Counted from the stretch's first letter, positions 8,424 through 18,889 are shown. The stretch is DNA of 64,000 nucleotides from an uncultured Erysipelotrichaceae bacterium (GCA_947166565.1 CAMVEL010000008.1:1-64000); one strand, 5' to 3'. Program-made: numbers and translations. The notes: generated by a model not told the origin, from the letters alone.

Positions 8424-9998
8424 ATGAAAAAATTCCTGCGTAATCTGTTTTCCGGATATTTCCTAGTCATCCTACTTCTCCTTATTGAGCTCGCGATTAT
8501 CGTCGTCCTCCAATTCTGGCTAGACAATTTGCTCGAAGCCTTGCTTGGAGAACAAAGCAATTTGGTCAAACCTTTGTTGGTTGTTGCCTATATCGTCATT
8601 AGAATAACCGTCTTTATCGTTGCCTTTATCATCTTCTTCAAAATCATCAGGAAAATGGAAGACCCCGAATTCAAGATTCCTTGGATCGTCGGCATGCTTT
8701 TGCTTCCCTTCCTCACATCCGTCCTCTATTTGATCTTCGGAAACCATGGACTTCGTAAAAGGGATAAGAGGGTCATTTTGGCAACAAGGGAAGCCGAGAA
8801 AAAGCATTTCAAGATGGATGATGGCGATAGGGAAAAACTCGGAAACGCCTATGGCACATTCCATTATGTCCATAAAACCACGGGAATGGGAATCCATAAC
8901 GGGAATAGATTAACCTATTATAAAAACGGTGAGGCCTTCTTCCCGGCCTTAATGGAAGGACTCCGTTCAGCGAAGGAATTCATCTTCATCGAATTCTTTA
9001 TCATCACCGATGGCAAACTCTGGAGTGAGGTCACCGAGATTTTGAAGGAAAAAGCCGCGCAGGGGGTCGATATTCGTATCGTTTATGACGATATGGGATG
9101 TGGCGGAACAATCGCTTCCAATACCCCTAAGATCTTTGGTAAATACGGAATCAAATGTGCGAAATTCCACCCGTTTAGGCCAATCCTATCCGGCGCTTAC
9201 AATAACCGTGACCACCGCAAAATCGTGGTCATCGACCATAAGATGGCCTTTACAGGGGGCATTAACCTCGCTGACGAATACGCAAACCTCATCGTTAGGT
9301 TCGGCTATTGGAAGGATACGATGGTCAAGATTGAGGGAAGCGCCATCAATAACCTCATCATGACCTTCTTGCAAAACTATAACCTCGCGGTCAACCATAT
9401 CAGCGATTACGAGAAATTCCTCTCCTATGAATACGAGAAATATGATGAAGAGGGATACGTCATGCCCTTTGGCGATGGCCCAGGCGGAATCGATGATGCC
9501 TTGGTCGGTGAGCAAAACTACATCAACATGCTTAATTACGCGAAGGAAAGGGTTTATATCTCCACTCCTTACCTTATCCCAACCTATTCCCTCCTCGATG
9601 CCTTGAGGAACGCCGCCTTAAGGGGCGTCGAAGTCAATCTCATCGTCCCGGGCATTCCCGATAAGAAACTCGTCTATCTCATCGCCAAATCCCATTTCCG
9701 TTATCTTCTTGATGCGGGAGTCAACATCTATATCTACAAACCAGGCTTCAACCACGAGAAATCGATGCTTTCCGATTCCACTTTGGGGTTTGTTGGAACC
9801 ATCAACTTCGATTTCCGTTCCTTAGTCCACCATTTCGAATGTGGAACGTTAATCTATAATAATCCGTGTCTAAAGGACCTCGAAGAAGACTTCAAGGAGA
9901 TGCTTGCGGTTTCCGAGAAGGTTCCAGAGGACTATAAACTCGGGAAATGGAGCATCAGGCTTTGCTCCTTCCTCAAATTATTCACCGCGCTTTTATAA
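8424..9998 (+). CDS. cls: Cardiolipin synthase / phospholipase D family
   Basis: Two HKD motifs (HRKIVVIDHKMAFTGGIN, HEKSMLSDSTLGFVGTINFDFRS), N-terminal TM pair. Confidence 0.93.
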   Translation: MKKFLRNLFSGYFLVILLLLIELAIIVVLQFWLDNLLEALLGEQSNLVKPLLVVAYIVIRITVFIVAFIIFFKIIRKMEDPEFKIPWIVGMLLLPFLTSVLYLIFGNHGLRKRDKRVILATREAEKKHFKMDDGDREKLGNAYGTFHYVHKTTGMGIHNGNRLTYYKNGEAFFPALMEGLRSAKEFIFIEFFIITDGKLWSEVTEILKEKAAQGVDIRIVYDDMGCGGTIASNTPKIFGKYGIKCAKFHPFRPILSGAYNNRDHRKIVVIDHKMAFTGGINLADEYANLIVRFGYWKDTMVKIEGSAINNLIMTFLQNYNLAVNHISDYEKFLSYEYEKYDEEGYVMPFGDGPGGIDDALVGEQNYINMLNYAKERVYISTPYLIPTYSLLDALRNAALRGVEVNLIVPGIPDKKLVYLIAKSHFRYLLDAGVNIYIYKPGFNHEKSMLSDSTLGFVGTINFDFRSLVHHFECGTLIYNNPCLKDLEEDFKEMLAVSEKVPEDYKLGKWSIRLCSFLKLFTALL

Positions 9999-10010
9999 GG
10001 AGAAGAAAAC

Positions 10011-10403
10011 ATGGACAAATCACGTTTGCCTTCCACAATCATTATGGGAATATTCCTCCTTCTTTTGGTTTTCCCCGTTATATTGCTTGCTTCATTTAAC
10101 TTAAACCAGGCCATGGCGAATCTTGCCGACCAAGCTTCCCAAGGCTCTAGTGGAAAGGCCCAGGACGGAATTGGGGTAGCCGTTGTCGCGATGTTCGGAT
10201 CGTTGGGCCTACTTCTTTATGCAACCGGATTAATCATCATAACCTTCGTTCCTTGCTTCGTGATGATTTTCTTTGCCATAAGGAATATCAAAGTGCAGGA
10301 AAAGCCAATCAAGGTCCTCAATATCGTCTATACAAGCTTAATCGGGGCGATAATGGTCCTCGACATCGTTAAATTAATTCTCTTCGTCACCGGAGTGGCT
10401 TGA
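10011..10403 (+). CDS. Small multi-TM membrane protein, hypothetical
   Basis: GGAGAAGAAAAC SD; several hydrophobic helices; directly downstream of cls. Confidence 0.75.
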   Translation: MDKSRLPSTIIMGIFLLLLVFPVILLASFNLNQAMANLADQASQGSSGKAQDGIGVAVVAMFGSLGLLLYATGLIIITFVPCFVMIFFAIRNIKVQEKPIKVLNIVYTSLIGAIMVLDIVKLILFVTGVA

Positions 10404-10409
10404 TAATTC

Positions 10410-11777
10410 TTAAATCAAAATACCATCGAAATCGATGATATGGGGTTTTTCATTTACCTTGAATGAAGGGAAATTGACCGCTCCTTTATAAGCAAAGTAA
10501 GAAAACATCGCCCGGTATTTACGGCCAACGTGCACATCGCGTGGGTTGACGTCTTGATGGTTTCCCCAATCTAATCCAAAGACTATCGGGATATCGCTTA
10601 CGTGATAGGGCCCCATGCCTTTATCCGGGTATTTTTGGTTAATGTAATCGAGTTGGTAATAATATGCCATCCCGTTATAGGCTTTTAGGACATCGTGAAT
10701 CGGATTGATATAGATCTCATCCGTCAAGGCATCGGATATCCTTCTTCTTAACCTTCCCTTCATCTTCTTTGGTTTGATTCCTAGCAGTAACTTAGCAAAG
10801 GGAAGGACAAAGCCAGGTACAGGTTCCACGAATAGGTCGCATTCGTTTTTCGTATGGCCAATAAGAATCGGCTTTGAGGAATCCGAAATTCCGTTTTTAG
10901 GGAAGACATGTATCGTTTTTCCATCGACTATCGGAGAAAATGCGCAACGGAATTCCCTTTTAGCGACAAGATATGTCTCCAGTTTGTCGTTAGCCTTTTG
11001 GATTTTCCTTATAGGCAAGTTAGAGAGTGCCCTAGGAGCGATATCTTCCTTTTTAAGATGAAGGTAAGAAAGGTATTTCTTGGTCAGTTTCTCTCCTTCT
11101 TCCTTGGAGAAGAACGAATCGACGCAGGGGGACATCATGATGGCCTTATGGAAATAAGGACGGGCTTCATGCATTTCTAGAAGGGCCAAAATCGAGGCCG
11201 CTCCCGCGGATTGTCCAAGCAATGTTACGTTATTGGGGTCACCTCCAAAGAAAGCGATGTTCTCCTTGATGTAACGCAAGGCCATTATCTGATCATATAA
11301 GCCGTTATTGGCTTCGAATGATGGGCCAAATGAAGTCAAATCGAGGAAGCCGAATAGATTTAGACGGTAGTTAATGGAAACGACGATCGTCTTGGTCTCC
11401 TTAGCAAAGAATCCAAGTTCATATTCCAAAGGCCTACCAGATTCGTTTTTAGCCCCGGATCCTCCGTGGCTATATGAACCTCCATGTATCCAAACGATGA
11501 CAGGGGTCGCTTCTTTTAGTCCTTTGGGCACGAAAACATTGAGGTATAAACAATCCAATGAATTGTTAGGAACGCTTGCAACGCCTTCTCCTTGGATGGG
11601 GTTGGTTTTCCCTTTTGTAGCATCGTAAATTCCTTCAAAAGGCTTAGGAGGCTTTGGATGCGAAAAAGCTAAATTATCTATTGGAGGCAAAGCAAATGGG
11701 ACACCAAGGAAAAGGAAGCAATCCTCTTCTTCCAATCCCTGAATTTTCCCGTATTTTGTCTTAACGACGGCATCCAT
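10410..11777 (-). CDS. Type-B carboxylesterase (para-nitrobenzyl esterase-like)
   Basis: FLGVPFALPP, EDCLYLNVF-like (LDCLYLNVFVP), VWIHGGSYSHGG, GQSAGAASI motifs. Confidence 0.9.
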   Translation of the reverse strand: MDAVVKTKYGKIQGLEEEDCFLFLGVPFALPPIDNLAFSHPKPPKPFEGIYDATKGKTNPIQGEGVASVPNNSLDCLYLNVFVPKGLKEATPVIVWIHGGSYSHGGSGAKNESGRPLEYELGFFAKETKTIVVSINYRLNLFGFLDLTSFGPSFEANNGLYDQIMALRYIKENIAFFGGDPNNVTLLGQSAGAASILALLEMHEARPYFHKAIMMSPCVDSFFSKEEGEKLTKKYLSYLHLKKEDIAPRALSNLPIRKIQKANDKLETYLVAKREFRCAFSPIVDGKTIHVFPKNGISDSSKPILIGHTKNECDLFVEPVPGFVLPFAKLLLGIKPKKMKGRLRRRISDALTDEIYINPIHDVLKAYNGMAYYYQLDYINQKYPDKGMGPYHVSDIPIVFGLDWGNHQDVNPRDVHVGRKYRAMFSYFAYKGAVNFPSFKVNEKPHIIDFDGILI

Positions 11778-11850
11778 TATTTGTCTCCACAAAGATTATT
11801 CCATTATTTAAATGGTTTGGGCAATCAAATAGAATATTGCCGAAAGAAAA

Positions 11851-12297
11851 ATGGCCGAAAACAGCATTAGTAAAAACATTCTCGCCCTCGACTTAGGCAA
11901 AGGGTCAATCGGAGCCGCCATTTCCCGCAGTGGGCTTTTCATTACCCTTCTTGAGAATTTCCGTTTCGCCGCGACCCATTACGAGATGGCTCTTCAAAGG
12001 GTTAGGGACATCATGGAAATAGAGAAAGTCGAAACCATCGTCATCGGCTATCCGCTTTTCCCTTCAGGAGACCCCTGCGAAATGACTCCAATAGTTGAGG
12101 ATTTTATCCTTCTTCTTCAAAAAGCTTTCCCTGGAAAACCCATAATGAAAATGGATGAAAGGAATAGCACGGTCGAAGCTTCTTCCTTACTCCACGAATT
12201 AGGGATGAACGCGAAAAAACAAAAGAAGGTTATCGACTCTGCCGCGGCTGGGGTCATCCTCAAAAGATATCTCCAAAGCATTGGACAGGCAGACTAA
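11851..12297 (+). CDS. ruvX: Putative pre-16S rRNA nuclease / Holliday junction resolvase YqgF/RuvX
   Basis: ILALDLGKGSIGAAIS, IVIGYPLFPSG, MDERNSTVEASSLL motifs. Confidence 0.85.
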   Translation: MAENSISKNILALDLGKGSIGAAISRSGLFITLLENFRFAATHYEMALQRVRDIMEIEKVETIVIGYPLFPSGDPCEMTPIVEDFILLLQKAFPGKPIMKMDERNSTVEASSLLHELGMNAKKQKKVIDSAAAGVILKRYLQSIGQAD

Positions 12298-12298
12298 A

Positions 12299-12325
12299 AA
12301 CAGGCCAATTGACGTTGGCCTGTTT
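12299..12325. terminator. Bidirectional terminator
   Basis: AAACAGGCCAA-TTGACG-TTGGCCTGTTT. Confidence 0.8.
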
Positions 12326-12331
12326 TGTTTG

Positions 12332-13954
12332 TTATTCCTCTTCGCCTTTCGCGTCGATTTTCTTGATTTCCTCAAGGTATTTGGCTTCTTCCGCATCATC
12401 GCAGAGGACGAAGTGACCTGGAAGGATCTCACGGAAGGTTGGCTTTCCTTTGGAATAGTCGTGGTCGGTCGCAGGATTATAGACGATACGTTCACGCCGT
12501 TTTTCCGATAAGGGGTTAGGCTGAGGGATCGCGGAGAGCAAAGAACGGGTGTATGGGTGCAACGGATGTTTGAACAATTCATCGGAAGTCGCAAGCTCGA
12601 CCATGTTCCCGAAATACATAACCGCGATACGGTTGCAGAAATATTTGACCGTGGAAAGGTCGTGCGCGATGAAGATCATCGTGATGCCCATCTCTTCCTT
12701 CAAATCGTTGAGGAGGTTGATGATTTGGGCGCGGATTGAGACGTCAAGCGCGGAGATCGGCTCATCACAAATGAGGATCTTCGGATTCATGATGAGGGCA
12801 CGGGCGATGCCGATACGTTGCCTTTGGCCGCCGGAGAATTCGTGGGGGTAACGTGAGGCATGCTCTGGGACCAAGCCGACCTTTTCGAGGATCTCGACGG
12901 TTTTCTTATGATTTTCCCTGGCGTTATGGTGGCCTTGGATGCGAAGACCTTCCTGGATGATGTCCTCAACCGTCATACGGGGATCGAGGGAATCGATTGG
13001 GTCTTGGAAGATCATCTGAATGTCGTTAAGGAGCTTCTTAGGGGTATGGGAATTATCGTATTTGATCTGTTTGATCTTCGCCCTTTGCTCCGCGACGACT
13101 TGGTGATGCCTATCCTTGATGGCCTTGATTTGCTTTTTGGTCTCCTCGGTGAGTTCCGCCTTTTTGGCTTCGTCAGAGGTTTCCGCGAGCTTCTTGGCCA
13201 ATTCATCGTTAAGGGCTTTGATCTTCTCATTCGCGTGGATTCTGGAATATTTGATTTCCTTCCTGTTCCAACGGCTTCCCGCGCCGATGCGGTAACCCTT
13301 GTAATAGATGGAACCGGAGGTGACATCGTAAAGATGGATGATGCAGCGCCCCGTCGTGGATTTGCCGCATCCGGATTCGCCGACGATACCAAACGTCTCC
13401 TTCTCTTTTAAATCAAAGGATATATCGTGGACGGCCTTGAGTTTGAAATAATCAGGCCATGCACCTAATTTGAAGAACATCTTGAGGTGGCGAACCGAAA
13501 GGATGATGTTGTTCTCGCGTAGTTCCGGTTTCTGCTTGATACGGGAACGGTTGAATTGAATTTCCGTCTTGGTCTCAACGAATTCACGGCAGGCTTTTTG
13601 ATAGGCGATGTCGGCTTCGTTGAATTCGGCCTCGATCAAGGCGAGGTCACGTCCCTCACTGTTTTTCTTAGCCGCCTTCAATTTGGCTTCCGCCGCCTTA
13701 AAGGCCATACGTGTCTTCATTTTCTCACTGCGGAGTTCGGATAACCTAGCGCTTAAATCGGCATCGCTGATGCGCTTAGCCTCTTCTGGAACCGAGTGTT
13801 CGTAAGTATCCTCACGGTGCTCGGCCACTTCCTCGGAATCGGATTCGAAATTCGCTTCCGTAGCGTTAGAGATAGTGGAGATCTCCTCTTCCTTGATTTC
13901 GGCGTCGGTCGTCAAGAAGGAAGGTTGGTTGGTTTTTCTTTTATCGTTTTTCAT
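12332..13954 (-). CDS. oppF: Oligopeptide ABC transporter ATPase OppF-like with N-terminal extension and internal coiled-coil insert
   Basis: Walker A GESGCGKST, MIFQDPIDSLDPRMT, FSGGQRQRIGIARAL, CDEPISALDVS; about 148-aa N-terminal extension and about 85-aa insert. Confidence 0.88.
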   Translation of the reverse strand: MKNDKRKTNQPSFLTTDAEIKEEEISTISNATEANFESDSEEVAEHREDTYEHSVPEEAKRISDADLSARLSELRSEKMKTRMAFKAAEAKLKAAKKNSEGRDLALIEAEFNEADIAYQKACREFVETKTEIQFNRSRIKQKPELRENNIILSVRHLKMFFKLGAWPDYFKLKAVHDISFDLKEKETFGIVGESGCGKSTTGRCIIHLYDVTSGSIYYKGYRIGAGSRWNRKEIKYSRIHANEKIKALNDELAKKLAETSDEAKKAELTEETKKQIKAIKDRHHQVVAEQRAKIKQIKYDNSHTPKKLLNDIQMIFQDPIDSLDPRMTVEDIIQEGLRIQGHHNARENHKKTVEILEKVGLVPEHASRYPHEFSGGQRQRIGIARALIMNPKILICDEPISALDVSIRAQIINLLNDLKEEMGITMIFIAHDLSTVKYFCNRIAVMYFGNMVELATSDELFKHPLHPYTRSLLSAIPQPNPLSEKRRERIVYNPATDHDYSKGKPTFREILPGHFVLCDDAEEAKYLEEIKKIDAKGEEE

Positions 13955-15716
13955 CTTTTAACAACGCTCCTTCCTCTTCTAGCGCCTTATAGATACGTTC
14001 GGTGACGATCTTCGGCGGGACGACGTCTTTCGCGTCTTTATATTCAAGCCACGAAGCGACCTTATGGGTCTTCGAGATTTCGAAGAATGGCGGTTCGTAT
14101 TTGAAATCGATGGCTAAGGCGTATTGGTTGCGCAAGGCAAACGCGTCGCCTTTAGGCGGATAGATCATATCCGGTGGGGTGCCTGGGATAGCAACGAGTT
14201 TCTCCTTGCTATTGATATCGGGGATAGAAGATAGCAAAGCCCAGGTATATGGGTGGCGAGGATCGAAGAAGATTTCCTTATCCGTGCCGTATTCGACGAT
14301 TTTACCAGCGTACATGACGGCGACGCGGTCAGCCATGTTGGCGACAACGCCTAAGTCATGGGTAATGAAGATGACGGACATCTTACGGGCCGCCTTGAGC
14401 TTATTGATAAGTTCAAGAATCTGGGCTTGGATGGTGACATCAAGCGCGGTGGTTGGCTCATCGCAGATAAGGACATCCGGGTTAGCGATAAGGGCAATCG
14501 CGATGACGATACGTTGCCTCATACCGCCGGAGAACTGGAAGGGGAACTGCTTGAAGCGTTTCTCAGGTTCCGGGATACCGACTTCGCGCATGACCTCAAT
14601 CGCCCTTTCCTTGGCCATGGCCTTGGTGATGCGGATTTGAGATCTATAATCCTTCTCAGCCTGAATCTTTTCGGCTTTGAGGGCGTCTAGTTCCTTGACT
14701 TGAGGGATATCAAGTCTCTTGGCCTTAAGTTCCTCTAAACGGGCAAGATGGGCCGCGCGGAGCTTCTGCTTACGCTTATTGAAGAAATAATTGAGGGCAA
14801 AAAGCAAACCGTATTTGACATTTTCACGCTTGATTTCTGATTCGACTCCAAGAAGTTTGTTCTTGTCGTCCTCAGACATCGTAATCGCGGCGATTTTCTT
14901 ATCATTTTCCGCGGCTTTGGCAAGGTAATCCTTCCGTAAATCTTCCGCGTGTTGCTTGGTCTCAACTCTCGCGGAGGCTTTCCTTTCGGAGAGCTTGGCC
15001 CTTAATGAAGGGGCGACGGAATTGTATTTTTCCCTCGCCTCAGCGATTTTCTGATCACGGACTTTCTTGGCTTCGATTTCCTTAGCCTTGTTCTCTGCTT
15101 TCAATGAGGCGATTTCCTCTTTCGGGGCTTTCTCCTTCTTCTTCGCGGAGAGGGCTTTCTTGTTGTCTTCTAGTAGACCCATGTAGTCATAATTGGCCTT
15201 GCGGATCACGCCATCCCTAACTACTCGCGCGTTTGTATAGGCGGTGAGCTCGGGGGCGATAAGATCATTGAAGTAATTTTTCAATTGGTCGGGATTGATA
15301 AGCATGGTCTCGGTGATCTGCTTGCCAATGCGAACGATGGGGTTCAAAGAGGAAAGGGGATCTTGGAAGATCATGCCGATTTTATGGCCACGGATACGGT
15401 GGAATTCCTCTTCCGAGACTTGGAGGAGGTCTTCGCCTTGATAAATGATGGAGCCATTTTCGACGATCGCGTTAGGCGAAAGGATACCCATGATGGCTTT
15501 GGAGGTTACGGATTTACCGGAACCCGATTCCCCGACGATGCAGAGGGTTTCGCCTTTGATTAGGTCAAAGGAAACGCCCCTAACCGCCTGGACCTTGCCA
15601 TTATCGGTTTTGAAGGAGATGACGAGGTTAGAAACCTCAAGGACCTTCTCTTGGTTTTCGGGAGAAGCGTTGTCTTCGATAAGCCTTTTCTGGCTTTCGT
15701 TAAGTTTTACAGCCAT
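13941..15716 (-). CDS. oppD: Oligopeptide ABC transporter ATPase OppD-like with ~220-aa coiled-coil insert
   Basis: GESGSGKSVTSKAI, MIFQDPLSSLNPI, FSGGMRQRIVIAIAL, CDEPTTALDVTIQAQIL; Lys/Glu/Ala-rich insert between Q-loop and signature. Confidence 0.88.
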   Translation of the reverse strand: MAVKLNESQKRLIEDNASPENQEKVLEVSNLVISFKTDNGKVQAVRGVSFDLIKGETLCIVGESGSGKSVTSKAIMGILSPNAIVENGSIIYQGEDLLQVSEEEFHRIRGHKIGMIFQDPLSSLNPIVRIGKQITETMLINPDQLKNYFNDLIAPELTAYTNARVVRDGVIRKANYDYMGLLEDNKKALSAKKKEKAPKEEIASLKAENKAKEIEAKKVRDQKIAEAREKYNSVAPSLRAKLSERKASARVETKQHAEDLRKDYLAKAAENDKKIAAITMSEDDKNKLLGVESEIKRENVKYGLLFALNYFFNKRKQKLRAAHLARLEELKAKRLDIPQVKELDALKAEKIQAEKDYRSQIRITKAMAKERAIEVMREVGIPEPEKRFKQFPFQFSGGMRQRIVIAIALIANPDVLICDEPTTALDVTIQAQILELINKLKAARKMSVIFITHDLGVVANMADRVAVMYAGKIVEYGTDKEIFFDPRHPYTWALLSSIPDINSKEKLVAIPGTPPDMIYPPKGDAFALRNQYALAIDFKYEPPFFEISKTHKVASWLEYKDAKDVVPPKIVTERIYKALEEEGALLKDEKR

Positions 15717-17812
15717 TATTCTTCTCCTTTCAATGATGGGTTGAACGCATCACGCAATCCGTTTCCGAAGAGGTTGAAGGAAATCATCATGAGCAACATG
15801 ATGAAGCTCGGGAAGAGGATGAGGTGCGGGAAGGTCATGATGTATTGTTGGTTATCCGCCAAGATGACACCGAAGCTATCCATACCGGTTAAGCCTAGAT
15901 TCAAATAGGCAATCGTCGATTCGGAATAGATGACCGAGGTGATCATGAAGACGCTAGAGGTAACGATCGTACCAATCGCGTTAGGCAAGATATGACGGAA
16001 GATAAGGCGGAAGTCACTCGCGCCGAGGGTTCTCGCGGCGAGGATGTATTCGCGGTTCTTATAACGGTAGAACTGGGTTCTCGTCAAAGAGGCCGTTCCT
16101 ATCCAGCCCGTCAAGCATAAAGCCATGACGAAGACGCCGAAGGAAGAACCAAACCTAACGATAGCAAGGGTCATGACGACAATCCAAGGCACGCCACCAA
16201 GCAAATCGGTGAAACGTTCCATCAAGATATCGGTCCAACCGCCGAAATAACCGGCGATCGCGCCCCAGACAAGACCGAAGGCGAAGGTTACCGCCGCGGT
16301 GATGATGCCAAGAAGCAAGGAGGTACGCAAACCGGAGAAGGTTAGTTTCAATAGGTCTCTTCCGTTAGCGTCGGTACCAAAGAGGTAGCGCGGGGCGTGA
16401 GAGCTATCGGGATAGAGTCTTCTCCACCCCGAGATGGTGCCGTCAATCTCAATCGCGACAATCGCACCGGCTGATTTCGCGACACCCGTGACAGGATGTT
16501 CGGCGTCGATGCGGAGCGGGCAATGGATTTCTCCTTCTGGGGTCAAGGCAATCGTGGCGATGAATTGATCGACGAGGGCCTGCCTTTGGGAATATGGGGT
16601 AGAGGCAACCTTATCGGAGATGGTGAAATCCGCGGTAAGCCAGCCTTTGCTAGCCCATTCCTTCAAGGAGTCGACCGAAGTCTTGTCCGCTTTATCGCCG
16701 AATACCTTCTCATAGGTATCGAATCTGAAGGAGCAAGTGAAGAACTTCGCGTGATAGAGGTTTTGGTTACCGCCTCCATAGGTGGACCAATAATATTTGT
16801 TGTATTGTCCATCATCTCCCTTTGGAACGATGGAAAGGGTCTTATTCGCATTAAGGATGGAAAGGTTGGAAAGCTCTTCGTTTTCATCTTCTAACGAGGA
16901 AACGAATTCCACTTTCTCGATGAGAAGGTTATTCGTATGTGTCTCATGGGATTCGAGAACGAAATAGAGATAGGGTTTCATCGTGCTCGCGGAAATCATT
17001 CCGACATCTGGATCAAGCATCGCAAGCTTGGTCTGATCGAAGGTGAACGAATTCTCGGAGCCCGTTGCGATATTTTCCCCTAGAAGATAATCATAGGAGA
17101 TGGTTTGATCGGTTTCGTCAGTCCAATGGAAATAGATGGAATAGGTTGGGGCAACCGCTCCATAGACCCATTCTTTCATGTTGCTTGGGTCGATGGTTTT
17201 GACGTTGACCGTGTATTCTTTTCCATAACCGACGTTGAAGTTATAGCCGTCCCATGAGCGGAATTCGGCTCTGCCTCCTGGGAGGATGTTAACCCTAACG
17301 TATCCTCCATCGGCATAGGCGTTGACGGCGTCGATATATTGGAGCTCATCGATTTTGACTCCTTTAGCGCCTCCAACGACCGCTGGTTCATAATAATCCG
17401 CAGGCATGCCCTCAACGGTTTTGCCTTCGCTTTCGTTGTAGAGTTCCCAATTGGTATCAAGGGCGACATGGTTGACATTCGTGCAGCCATCCCACCAACC
17501 GGTTCCGGCGTCAAATAGTTTTGGGGCTAATTTGGATTCGTTGGCGTGGCTTGTGGAGATATCCGCTGGCAAAACAAAGGGCAAAACGATCGCCCCAAGG
17601 ACGATGATGCCGAGAATCCAAGCGCCGACGACCGAAGACTTGTTCTTGGAGAAGCGCCTCATCGCGTCCTTGAAGAAGGTCGTGGGCTTCGTCTGCATCT
17701 TCTGGTCGTATAGTTTTTTGTCTTTCTGGGTGAATTCGAAATCCCCATCCGCGATTTCGATGGTATGCTCGACGTTTTTCGAGTCTAAATAAGTGAAAAC
17801 CTTGTCGCTCAT
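15716..17812 (-). CDS. oppC: Oligopeptide ABC transporter permease OppC-like with ~400-aa extracytoplasmic insert
   Basis: YLFGTDANGRDLLKLTFSGLRTSLLLG, EAA-like loop ILAARTLGASDFRLIFRHILPNA; long insert after TM1. Confidence 0.88.
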   Translation of the reverse strand: MSDKVFTYLDSKNVEHTIEIADGDFEFTQKDKKLYDQKMQTKPTTFFKDAMRRFSKNKSSVVGAWILGIIVLGAIVLPFVLPADISTSHANESKLAPKLFDAGTGWWDGCTNVNHVALDTNWELYNESEGKTVEGMPADYYEPAVVGGAKGVKIDELQYIDAVNAYADGGYVRVNILPGGRAEFRSWDGYNFNVGYGKEYTVNVKTIDPSNMKEWVYGAVAPTYSIYFHWTDETDQTISYDYLLGENIATGSENSFTFDQTKLAMLDPDVGMISASTMKPYLYFVLESHETHTNNLLIEKVEFVSSLEDENEELSNLSILNANKTLSIVPKGDDGQYNKYYWSTYGGGNQNLYHAKFFTCSFRFDTYEKVFGDKADKTSVDSLKEWASKGWLTADFTISDKVASTPYSQRQALVDQFIATIALTPEGEIHCPLRIDAEHPVTGVAKSAGAIVAIEIDGTISGWRRLYPDSSHAPRYLFGTDANGRDLLKLTFSGLRTSLLLGIITAAVTFAFGLVWGAIAGYFGGWTDILMERFTDLLGGVPWIVVMTLAIVRFGSSFGVFVMALCLTGWIGTASLTRTQFYRYKNREYILAARTLGASDFRLIFRHILPNAIGTIVTSSVFMITSVIYSESTIAYLNLGLTGMDSFGVILADNQQYIMTFPHLILFPSFIMLLMMISFNLFGNGLRDAFNPSLKGEE

Positions 17813-18846
17813 TTTTTGGCCCCCATTCTGATACGAGGATCAATAAACCCATATGAAAGGTCAAGGAAGACACCAGAAAGCAAACCGATAAGGGTGTAAA
17901 GAGCCATATCGGCCATCAAGACGTTGTAGTCCTGCAGACTGATGGCGGTGACATAGAGTTTTCCAACGCCAGGGACACCATATAGTTCTTCAAGAATCAT
18001 GGAGCCACCGAGAAGTCCGACGATTTCCGCGAGGATGGATGGAAGAATCGGAACCATGGCGTTACGCATCGCGTGTCTAGTGATAGATTGTGCACGGGTC
18101 AAGCCTTTTGTTCTCGCAAGAAGCAAGAAGTCAGAGCTCATGACCTCGGTAAGTTCGGCACGGGTGAAACGGCAATAGCCGCAGATCGAGCCAAACGATA
18201 AGGCTAATGTCGGGAGGATAAAGCCGCGGATTCGCATCTCAAGCGGTGCGTTTTCCGAAGGCCAGGTGGCTGGGAGCCAGCCCAAATTGAAGGAAAGGGT
18301 GTAAAGAAGAAGGGTAATCATGATGAAGGAAGGCACGGAGATGAAGATCATGATTACGGTCGAAATGATGTGGTCGGTTAGCTTGTTTTTCTTCAAAGCC
18401 GCCCAAACACCTAATCCTATACCGGCGGGAACGGAGATGATTACGGCCGGAAGATTGACCATAATCGTCGTGCCGATACGGCTTCTAATCAAAACCATCG
18501 CGTCTACGTTAGGGAAGACGTACAACGATCTGCCCCAATTGAATTCGGTGAAGATGCCCTTCACCCAAATAACGAACTGGTCGATCGCTGGTTTTAGATA
18601 ATAGTAATGGGTATGACCTGTTTTATCGGTATAAGTCCATAAAGGATCGCCGTATTTTGCTTGTGGCAAGGCGAATTCCAAAACGTTGCCAATGCCGACT
18701 TGATCGGTAAAGAACGCTGCTTTGGCTTCGTCGTTTCCAGCGGCTGGATAAAACGGCAACTGCTTCATCAGCAAGAACGTTAAGGTCAAGATGATGGCCG
18801 CCGTGATAAAGGCAAGCAAGATTCTTTGGATGGTGTATTTGACCAT
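17809..18846 (-). CDS. oppB: Oligopeptide ABC transporter permease OppB-like
   Basis: LARTKGLTRAQSITRHAMRNAMVPILP EAA loop; VNWGRSL-type region (FNWGRSLYV). Confidence 0.9.
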   Translation of the reverse strand: MVKYTIQRILLAFITAAIILTLTFLLMKQLPFYPAAGNDEAKAAFFTDQVGIGNVLEFALPQAKYGDPLWTYTDKTGHTHYYYLKPAIDQFVIWVKGIFTEFNWGRSLYVFPNVDAMVLIRSRIGTTIMVNLPAVIISVPAGIGLGVWAALKKNKLTDHIISTVIMIFISVPSFIMITLLLYTLSFNLGWLPATWPSENAPLEMRIRGFILPTLALSFGSICGYCRFTRAELTEVMSSDFLLLARTKGLTRAQSITRHAMRNAMVPILPSILAEIVGLLGGSMILEELYGVPGVGKLYVTAISLQDYNVLMADMALYTLIGLLSGVFLDLSYGFIDPRIRMGAKK

Positions 18847-18889
18847 CTTTTTACCCTCCTTTCTTCAAATATTTTGGTTTTCTTATAAA

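Noticed and set aside
13941-15716. OppD insert as a sequencing artefact or gene fusion
   Set aside because: Reading frame and ABC motifs are intact on both sides and OppF/OppC show comparable elaborations
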